DNA of 64,000 nt, from the NCBI RefSeq assembly GCF_009996735.1, contig NZ_JAACYI010000008.1, forward strand, positions 1-64,000, given 5' to 3'. Numbering within the stretch: the stretch's first letter is position 1; each line of letters opens with the position of its first letter. A program made the position numbers and the translations under genes. The DNA comes from Cellulomonas sp. APG4. Its GTDB lineage: Bacteria; Actinomycetota; Actinomycetes; Actinomycetales; Cellulomonadaceae. This document shows positions 58,274-64,000 of the stretch, piece by piece. Below the pieces are notes generated by a model that was given only the letters and a program-made list of their open reading frames with translations, searched no databases and was not told where the DNA came from.

Positions 58274-59005
58274 TCAGGTCCGGTCGGACCGGTCGTGCCG
58301 CGCGGTGCGCAGGTACGGGTTGTCACGCAGCTCGTCGGCGATCGTGGTCGCCGGGCCGTGGCCGGGGAGCACCACCGTCCCGGGCGGCAGCAGCGCGAGC
58401 CGGCGCAGCGTGCGGGCCATCGCCGCGTCGTCGCCGCCCGGCAGGTCGGTGCGCCCGATGCTGCGCGCGAACAGCACGTCGCCGGTGAGCGCGACCGGGC
58501 CGTCGACCACGGCGTCCGACGTACGGCCCCGCAGGAGGTACACCGTCGAGCCCTCGGTGTGGCCCGGCGCGTGCAGTGCACGCAAGGTCACCGTCGCGCC
58601 GGGCGCCGCGAACGTCACCTCCGCCTCGTCCTCGACCACGTCGAGCACGCGCACGTCGCTCGGCTCGCGGTACTCCGCGCCCGGGTCGGCCGAGGCCGCG
58701 CGGGCGAGCTCGGCACCGAGCGGGCCGAGGGTGCCGAACGGGTCCGCGAGGCGGTGACGGTCCCGTGCGTGGACGTGGACCGGCACCCCGAGCCGTTCGC
58801 TCAGCGGCGCGGCGTCCCAGGTGTGGTCGACGTGCCCATGGGTGATCAGCACGGCTCGGACGTCGAGGCCTGCCTCGCGCACCAGGGTGAGCACCGAGCT
58901 CGTGACACCGAGGCCGGGGTCCACGACGACGGCCGGCCCGCCGTCGTCGCCGACCACGTGGCACGAGGCACCCAGGAGGACGGAGGTCACTGTCCTGATC
59001 TGCAC
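58274..59005 (-). CDS. MBL-fold metallohydrolase (glyoxalase II-like)
   Basis: 243 residues. Metal ligands in ITHGHVDHTWD (HxHxDH), LHAPGHTEGSTVYL and ALTGDVLFARSIGRTDL. Similar genes precede hisS in many actinobacteria. Substrate unknown. GTG 59005 lacks a ribosome site; TAGGCT lies six bases upstream, so the gene is probably leaderless. Confidence 0.92.
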   Translation of the reverse strand: MQIRTVTSVLLGASCHVVGDDGGPAVVVDPGLGVTSSVLTLVREAGLDVRAVLITHGHVDHTWDAAPLSERLGVPVHVHARDRHRLADPFGTLGPLGAELARAASADPGAEYREPSDVRVLDVVEDEAEVTFAAPGATVTLRALHAPGHTEGSTVYLLRGRTSDAVVDGPVALTGDVLFARSIGRTDLPGGDDAAMARTLRRLALLPPGTVVLPGHGPATTIADELRDNPYLRTARHDRSDRT

Positions 59006-59011
59006 CGTCGC

Positions 59012-59017
59012 AGCCTA
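59012..59017 (-). promoter_or_regulatory. Probable -10 element of the MBL hydrolase-hisS unit (leaderless)
   Basis: TAGGCT on the minus strand, six bases before GTG 59005, with no Shine-Dalgarno sequence between them. Confidence 0.45.
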
Positions 59018-59090
59018 GCGACGCGCGACCGAGACCAGACCGTGACGTCCGCGAGCCGCCGCGGGGTCGGAGCGCGGGGCCGCGGTTGCC

Positions 59091-59096
59091 TAGACT
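59091..59096 (+). promoter_or_regulatory. Probable -10 element of the cyclophilin-DUF349 unit
   Basis: TAGACT about 65 bases before GTG 59160, in the 154-base divergent gap. No strong -35. Confidence 0.4.
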
Positions 59097-59159
59097 GTGG
59101 CGGGCCCGCCCCCGGCGGTCGTCCACGTCCCGGTAGCCCACGGCCCGACAGGAGCGCAC

Positions 59160-59945
59160 GTGTCCTCGAGCAAGCGCGAGCGGGAGGCCGCACGTCGGCG
59201 CCACGAGCGGTGGCTCGAGCACCAGGCGGCTGAGCGGGCCCGCCGTCGGCGCCGGTGGACGGTGCTGGGTACGTCGCTCGGGCTCGTGCTCGTCGCGGGC
59301 GCCGTCGCCCTCGTGGTCGTGCTGGGCGGCGACGACGACCTCGCGGCGGAGCCGGCGCCGACCACGGCCGCGTCACCCGCACCGTCCCCGACCGAGGCCC
59401 CGGTGAGCGGTGAGCACGAGCGCCCCGTCCCGGACCCCTCCGTCGCCGAGGGCCGTACCTGGGAGGCGACGCTCGCGACGACGGCGGGCGAGCTCGGGCT
59501 CACGCTCGACGGCGCCGCCGCGCCCCAGGCGGTCGCGTCGTTCGTCACGCTCGCGCGCGAGGGCTTCTTCGACGGGACGACGTGCCACCGGCTCACGGAC
59601 ACCGGCATCTTCGTGCTCCAGTGCGGCGACCCGACGGGCACCGGCACGGGCGGTCCGGGCTATCGGTTCGGCCCGATCGAGAACGCCCCCGCCGACGACG
59701 TCTACCCGGCCGGCACGGTCGCGATGGCGCGCGTGAGCGGGGACGGCTCCAGCATGGGGAGCCAGTTCTTCCTGGTGTACGAGGACTCGACCATCCCGGC
59801 CGACGCCGCGGGTGGCTACACGGTCCTCGGCACCGTCGTCACCGGCATGGACGTCCTCGCGGACGTCGCTGCTGCCGGCATCGCCGAGGGAACCGGCTCG
59901 ACGCCGGCCACCGAGGTCACCATCGAAGGAGTTGAGCTGCAGTGA
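59160..59945 (+). CDS. Membrane-anchored cyclophilin-type peptidyl-prolyl isomerase
   Basis: 261 residues. A basic, charged start (SSSKREREAARRRHERWLEH), one membrane helix (about 32-54), a Thr/Pro/Ala linker and an extracytoplasmic cyclophilin domain (FFDGTTCHRLTDTGIFVLQC, SSMGSQFFLVYEDSTI). GTG 59160 with AGGAG six bases upstream. Probably helps fold exported proteins. The next gene overlaps it (GTGA). Confidence 0.92.
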   Translation: MSSSKREREAARRRHERWLEHQAAERARRRRRWTVLGTSLGLVLVAGAVALVVVLGGDDDLAAEPAPTTAASPAPSPTEAPVSGEHERPVPDPSVAEGRTWEATLATTAGELGLTLDGAAAPQAVASFVTLAREGFFDGTTCHRLTDTGIFVLQCGDPTGTGTGGPGYRFGPIENAPADDVYPAGTVAMARVSGDGSSMGSQFFLVYEDSTIPADAAGGYTVLGTVVTGMDVLADVAAAGIAEGTGSTPATEVTIEGVELQ

Positions 59946-61600
59946 GCGACCGCGAGAACGAGCAGGGCGTGCCCGAGCCCGAGGCGACCGAACCCTCTCC
60001 CCCGGCCGCACCCGACAGCGCCGGCGCCGAGGCAGGCGCGCCGCGGTCCGAAGCGGCCGCACCGGAAGGCGATGCACCCGACACCGCGGCACCGAAGAGC
60101 GACGCACCCGAGGCGGCCGCACCGAAGAGCGACGCACCCGAGGCGGCCGCACCGAAGAGCGACGCACCCGACACCGCGGCACCCGAGGCCGCAGCGGCCG
60201 CTCCTGCGCCGCCCGAGACCGCGCGACCGACGCCTCGTCCGCGTCCGGTGCCGCGCCCGAGGCCGGGCGGCGCGCCGACGCCCGCCGCCGTCGCGCCCAC
60301 CGCACCGAGCGTGCCCGCACCCCCGGACCTCACGCCGGCCGAGGCCGCCGAGGCGGCGCGGTGGGGCCGCGTCGACGACGACGGCACGGTCTGGGTGCGC
60401 GAGGCCGCGGGCGAGCGCGCGGTCGGCCAGTACCCGGGCGCCGAGGCTGCGGACGCGCTGGCGTTCTACGTGCGTCGCTACGCCGACCTGCACGCCAAGG
60501 TGCTGCTGCTCGAGGCCCGCCTCCAGACGACCGACCTCTCGGTCAAGGAGATCGACACCACGCTCGAAGGCCTCACGGCCGAGCTCGCGGAGCCCGCCGT
60601 CGTGGGTGACGTGGACGCGCTGCGCACCCGGCTCGAGGGCCTCGGGGTGGTTGCCGCCGAGCGCCGCGCGGCCGCGGAGGCCGAGCGCGCTGCCGCGAAG
60701 CAGGCCGCGCTCGAGGCGAGGACGGTGATCGTCGAGGCCGCCGAGAAGATCGCCGGCACCGCTCCGGAGAAGATGCAGTGGCGCCCGGCGGGCGAGCAGC
60801 TGCGCACGCTCCTCGACCAGTGGAAGGACGCGCAGCGACACGGTCCGCGCCTGGACCGCGGCTCGGAGGACGCGCTGTGGAAGCGGTTCAGCCACGCGCG
60901 CTCGGCATTCGACAGGGAGCGGCGCCGCTGGTTCGCCGAGCTCGAGAAGCACAACTCGGCCGCCAAGGCCGAGAAGGAGAAGCTGGTCGCCGAGGCCGAG
61001 CGGCTGTCGAGCAGCACCGAGTGGGGGCCCACGACGGGTGCCTACCGCGACCTCATGACGAGGTGGAAGGCCGCGGGCCGCGCGAGCCGCAAGGACGACG
61101 ACGCGCTGTGGGCCCGCTTCCGCGCGGCCCAGGACGTCTTCTTCGCCGCCCGGGACGCCGCGAACAAGGCCACCGACGAGGAGTACGGCGCGAACCTCGA
61201 GGTCAAGCTCGGGCTCCTCGAGGAGGCCGAGAAGCTCGTGCCCGTGAAGGATCTGGCTGCGGCCAAGGCGCGGCTGCGTGACATCCAGGACCGCTGGGAG
61301 CAGGCCGGCAAGGTGCCCCGCGGCGACGTGCAGCGTGTCGAGGGGCGGCTCCGCGCCGTCGAGCAGGCCGTCCGCGACGCCGACCAGGCGCAGTGGCGAC
61401 GCTCCAACCCCGAGACCCGCGCCCGCGCCGAGGGAGCCGCGGCACAGCTCAACGCCGCGATCGCGGGCCTCGAGGACGACCTCGCGCGTGCCGAGCAGGC
61501 GGGCGACGCCCGTCGCGTCGCCGAGGCGCGCGCCGCGCTCGATGCGCGCCGGGCGTGGCTCGAGCAGGTCGAGCGCGCCGCCGCGGACTCGCGGGGCTGA
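59942..61600 (+). CDS. DUF349 protein with repeat-rich N-terminus
   Basis: 552 residues. An acidic/proline N-terminus (about 1-130) with near-perfect APKSDAPEAA decapeptides is followed by DUF349 helical repeats (for example WRPAGEQLRTLLDQWKDAQR, FSHARSAFDRERRRWFAELE). Predominantly coiled coil with no catalytic motif. Conserved beside relA and hisS in actinobacteria. GTG 59942 overlaps the cyclophilin stop. Confidence 0.9.
   Translation: MSDRENEQGVPEPEATEPSPPAAPDSAGAEAGAPRSEAAAPEGDAPDTAAPKSDAPEAAAPKSDAPEAAAPKSDAPDTAAPEAAAAAPAPPETARPTPRPRPVPRPRPGGAPTPAAVAPTAPSVPAPPDLTPAEAAEAARWGRVDDDGTVWVREAAGERAVGQYPGAEAADALAFYVRRYADLHAKVLLLEARLQTTDLSVKEIDTTLEGLTAELAEPAVVGDVDALRTRLEGLGVVAAERRAAAEAERAAAKQAALEARTVIVEAAEKIAGTAPEKMQWRPAGEQLRTLLDQWKDAQRHGPRLDRGSEDALWKRFSHARSAFDRERRRWFAELEKHNSAAKAEKEKLVAEAERLSSSTEWGPTTGAYRDLMTRWKAAGRASRKDDDALWARFRAAQDVFFAARDAANKATDEEYGANLEVKLGLLEEAEKLVPVKDLAAAKARLRDIQDRWEQAGKVPRGDVQRVEGRLRAVEQAVRDADQAQWRRSNPETRARAEGAAAQLNAAIAGLEDDLARAEQAGDARRVAEARAALDARRAWLEQVERAAADSRG
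60061..60180 (+). repeat. Four tandem 30-base repeats in the DUF349 gene
   Basis: Units start at 60061 (degenerate), 60091, 60121 (identical to 60091) and 60151 (3' end variant). Each is 30 bases and in frame, so copy-number changes alter the linker by ten residues per unit. Confidence 0.85.
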
Positions 61601-61608
61601 CGACGACG

Positions 61609-61644
61609 GGAGCTCCCCGGCGCCCACGAGGCGCCGGGGGCTCC
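61609..61644. terminator. Bidirectional hairpin terminator between the DUF349 gene and relA
   Basis: A 15- to 16-base stem (GGAGCTCCCCGGCGCC, 61609-61624) with a five-base loop and its near-perfect complement (61630-61644, one base bulged). It lies in the 78-base gap between converging genes, so it can end both transcripts. Confidence 0.75.
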
Positions 61645-61678
61645 GCCGTCGACGCTCGGTGCGCCGCTCGCGGCCGGG

Positions 61679-64000
61679 TCAGCCGCGGGGGGCCGGCTGC
61701 TCGGCCGCGCGCGACCCGGTGATGCGGTAGACGTCGAACACCCCGTCCACCTTGCGCACAGCCGCGAGGACCGAGTTGAGGTGAGCGGGCTCGGCCATCT
61801 CGAAGACGAACCGCGAGATCGCGACCCGGTCTCGTGACGTCGAGACGCTCGCCGAGAGGATGTTGACGTGGTGGTCCGACAGGACCCGCGTGACGTCCGA
61901 GAGCAGCCTGCTGCGGTCGAGCGCCTCGACCTGGATCTGGACCAGGAACAGCGTGCTCGCGCCGACGTCCCACGCGACGTCGACGATCCTGTCGGGCTGG
62001 GCCCGCAGGCCGTCGACGTTCTGGCAGTCGGTGCGGTGCACGCTCACGCCGGCCCCGCGCGTGACGAACCCGATGATCTGGTCGCCCGGCACCGGGGTGC
62101 AGCACTTCGCGAGCTTCGCCCAGACGTCCCCCGCACCCTGCACGACGACGCCCGCGTCGCCCGAGCGCGCCCGGCGCTGCTGGGCGCCCGGCCGCGCGGT
62201 CTCGGCGACGTCCTCCTCCGTCCCCGACTCGCCGCCCATCGACTGCACGAGCTTGTGCACGACGGTCGTCGCCGAGGCCTGGCCCTCGCCGATCGCGGCG
62301 TACAGGGCCGAGACGTCCGCGTACCGCATCTCGTTCGCGAGGGTGACGAGGGCCTCGTGGGAAAGGAGCCGCTGGATGGGCAGGTGCTGCTTGCGCATCG
62401 CCTTGGCGATCGCGTCCTTGCCGTGCTCGATGGCCTCCTCGCGGCGCTCCTTGGAGAACCACTGGCGGATCTTGTTGCGTGCACGCGGGCTCTTGACGAA
62501 GGTCATCCAGTCCCGGCTGGGGCCGGCGGTCTCCGACTTCGAGGTGAGCACGTCGACGACGTCGCCGTTCTCGAGCTCGGAGTCGAGCGGGACCAGCTTG
62601 CCGTTGACGCGCGCACCCATGGTCCGGTGGCCCACCTCGGTGTGCACCGCGTAGGCGAAGTCCACCGGCGTCGAGCCCGCCGGCAGCGAGACCACGTCGC
62701 CCTTCGGCGTGAACACGAAGACCTCGGCGCCGCGGATCTCGAAGCGCAGCGAGTCGAGGAACTCCGAGGGGTCGGCCGTCTCCCGCTGCCAGTCGACGAG
62801 CTGCCGCAGCCACGCCATGTCGCTCGCGGCGTCCACGGCACCGCCGCTCTGCTTGGCGGCCTCCTTGTACTTCCAGTGCGCCGCGACGCCGTACTCCGCA
62901 CGGCGGTGCATCTCGTGGGTGCGGATCTGGACCTCGACCGGCTTGCCCCCCGGGCCGATCACGGTCGTGTGCAACGACTGGTAGAGGTTGAACTTTGGCA
63001 TCGCGATGTAGTCCTTGAACCGCCCCGGCACGGGGTTCCATCGCGCGTGCAACGCGCCGAGCGCCGCGTAGCAGTCCCGGACCGAGTCCACCAGCACGCG
63101 CACGCCCACCAGGTCGTAGATGTCGGCGAAGTCGCGGCCCCGCACGATCATCTTCTGGTAGATCGAGTAGTAGTGCTTGGGCCGCCCCGTGACCGTGCAC
63201 TTGATGCGCGCGGCGCGCAGGTCGGCCGTCACCTGCTCGCGGACCACGGACAGGTACTCGTCGCGTGCGGGCGCCCGCTCGGCCACGAGGTGCACGATCT
63301 CGTCGTAGACCTTCGGGTAGAGCGTCGCGAACGAGAGGTCCTCGAGCTCCCACTTGATCGTGTTCATGCCGAGCCGGTGCGCGAGCGGCGCGTAGATCTC
63401 GAGGGTCTCGCGGGCCTTGCGCTCCGCCGACGCCGCGGGCACGAACCGCCACGTGCGCGCGTTGTGCAGCCGGTCCGCGAGCTTGATCACGAGGACCCGG
63501 ATGTCGCGCGACATCGCCACGACCATCTTGCGCACGGTCTCGGCCTGGGCTGCGTCGCCGTAGGTGACCTTGTCCAGCTTGGTCACCCCGTCCACGAGCA
63601 TGGCGATCTCCTCGCCGAAGTCGCGACGCAGGTCGTCCAGCGAGTAGTCCGTGTCCTCGACGGTGTCGTGCAGCAGCGCCGCAGCCAGCGTGGGCGGCGT
63701 CATGCCCAGGTCCGCGAGGATCGTGGCGACGGCGACGGGGTGCGTGATGTACGGGTCGCCACTGCGGCGCAGCTGGCCGCGGTGCGCCTTCTCGGCGACG
63801 CCGTAAGCCCGATCGAGGATCGCGAGATCGGCCTTGGGATGGTTGGCGCGCACCGCGAGCATCAAGGGCTCGAGCGCGGGTGAGCCCTGAGGCGTCCGGC
63901 TGCCGAAGCGCACGAGCCTGGAGCGCACCCGCGAGCCCTCGCGCTCGCGCGGGGCAACGGGAGAGCCGCCCGCGCTCGAGGCACCGGGCACGCTCGTGGT
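61679..64000 (-). CDS. relA: Bifunctional (p)ppGpp synthetase / hydrolase, 5' end beyond the window
   Basis: 774 codons visible, still open at the window edge. HD hydrolase ([45 protein letters not shown]), synthetase ([20 protein letters not shown]), TGS ([20 protein letters not shown]), zinc-finger region ([18 protein letters not shown]) and C-terminal ACT domain. A GTG at 63991 is possible but no ribosome site is visible in front of it, and the frame continues (Thr-Thr-Ser) to 64000, so the true start is probably outside. Degrades and makes the stringent-response alarmone. Confidence 0.93.
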   Translation of the reverse strand, partial: TTSVPGASSAGGSPVAPREREGSRVRSRLVRFGSRTPQGSPALEPLMLAVRANHPKADLAILDRAYGVAEKAHRGQLRRSGDPYITHPVAVATILADLGMTPPTLAAALLHDTVEDTDYSLDDLRRDFGEEIAMLVDGVTKLDKVTYGDAAQAETVRKMVVAMSRDIRVLVIKLADRLHNARTWRFVPAASAERKARETLEIYAPLAHRLGMNTIKWELEDLSFATLYPKVYDEIVHLVAERAPARDEYLSVVREQVTADLRAARIKCTVTGRPKHYYSIYQKMIVRGRDFADIYDLVGVRVLVDSVRDCYAALGALHARWNPVPGRFKDYIAMPKFNLYQSLHTTVIGPGGKPVEVQIRTHEMHRRAEYGVAAHWKYKEAAKQSGGAVDAASDMAWLRQLVDWQRETADPSEFLDSLRFEIRGAEVFVFTPKGDVVSLPAGSTPVDFAYAVHTEVGHRTMGARVNGKLVPLDSELENGDVVDVLTSKSETAGPSRDWMTFVKSPRARNKIRQWFSKERREEAIEHGKDAIAKAMRKQHLPIQRLLSHEALVTLANEMRYADVSALYAAIGEGQASATTVVHKLVQSMGGESGTEEDVAETARPGAQQRRARSGDAGVVVQGAGDVWAKLAKCCTPVPGDQIIGFVTRGAGVSVHRTDCQNVDGLRAQPDRIVDVAWDVGASTLFLVQIQVEALDRSRLLSDVTRVLSDHHVNILSASVSTSRDRVAISRFVFEMAEPAHLNSVLAAVRKVDGVFDVYRITGSRAAEQPAPRG

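Overview
The window is a very GC-rich (roughly three quarters G+C by eye), gene-dense stretch of an actinobacterial chromosome. Gene content and order (pyrR-pyrB-pyrC-carA-carB-pyrF, mihF-gmk-rpoZ-coaBC-metK-priA, aroE-mltG-ruvX-alaS, relA/DUF349/hisS), F420-type and LexA-type features, and a complete type IV pilus locus together suggest a motile member of the Micrococcales; Cellulomonas or a close relative is my best guess, by inference only. I saw no insertion sequence, phage gene, CRISPR array, tRNA or rRNA.

Layout. 1-14103 (minus strand) is housekeeping metabolism: the 5' part of priA, then metK, coaBC, rpoZ, gmk, mihF, and the full de novo pyrimidine operon running from pyrR to pyrF, with a PyrR-binding leader in front. 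14219-20137 (plus) holds proline catabolism (putA) and a membrane GGDEF-EAL protein for cyclic di-GMP. 20181-26399 carries nusB, efp, a SatD-like regulator with a small membrane partner, and shikimate genes aroQ, aroB, aroK, aroC, with a small pilin-like membrane protein on the other strand. 26491-39234 (minus) is an eleven-gene type IV pilus cluster, in transcription order pilB, pilT, pilC, pilA, pilV-like, pilW-like, pilX-like, pilD, pilM, pilN, pilO. 39380-46223 is aroE-mltG-ruvX-alaS, two small membrane proteins and rpsD. 46477-64000 has a secreted repeat protein, rarA, an MMPL transporter, a GNAT, aspS, an F420-type PPOX protein, a GMC oxidoreductase, a LexA-boxed radical SAM protein, hisS, an MBL hydrolase, a membrane cyclophilin, a DUF349 protein and relA (cut by the window end).

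The most interesting signal is regulatory. Six copies of one promoter-like motif, TCAA (once TTCA), 16 bases, then NYCGAT, lie in front of pilB, pilT, pilA, pilM, the GGDEF-EAL gene and the small pilin-like gene. The motif resembles the promoter class used by FliA/WhiG-type (sigma-28) factors, described in motile actinobacteria as CTCA-(15 to 17)-GCCGAA. Every larger gap inside the pilus cluster has one, except the pilA/pilV gap, which holds a hairpin instead. This ties pili, a cyclic di-GMP enzyme and an orphan pilin-like protein into one probable motility regulon and helps choose start codons.

Other points: a palindromic operator covering the satD promoter, a LexA box on the radical SAM gene, a set of apparently leaderless genes (-10 hexamer six or seven bases before the start), a 115-base out-of-frame overlap at the carA start, and a PilT with a 190-residue proline-rich extension.
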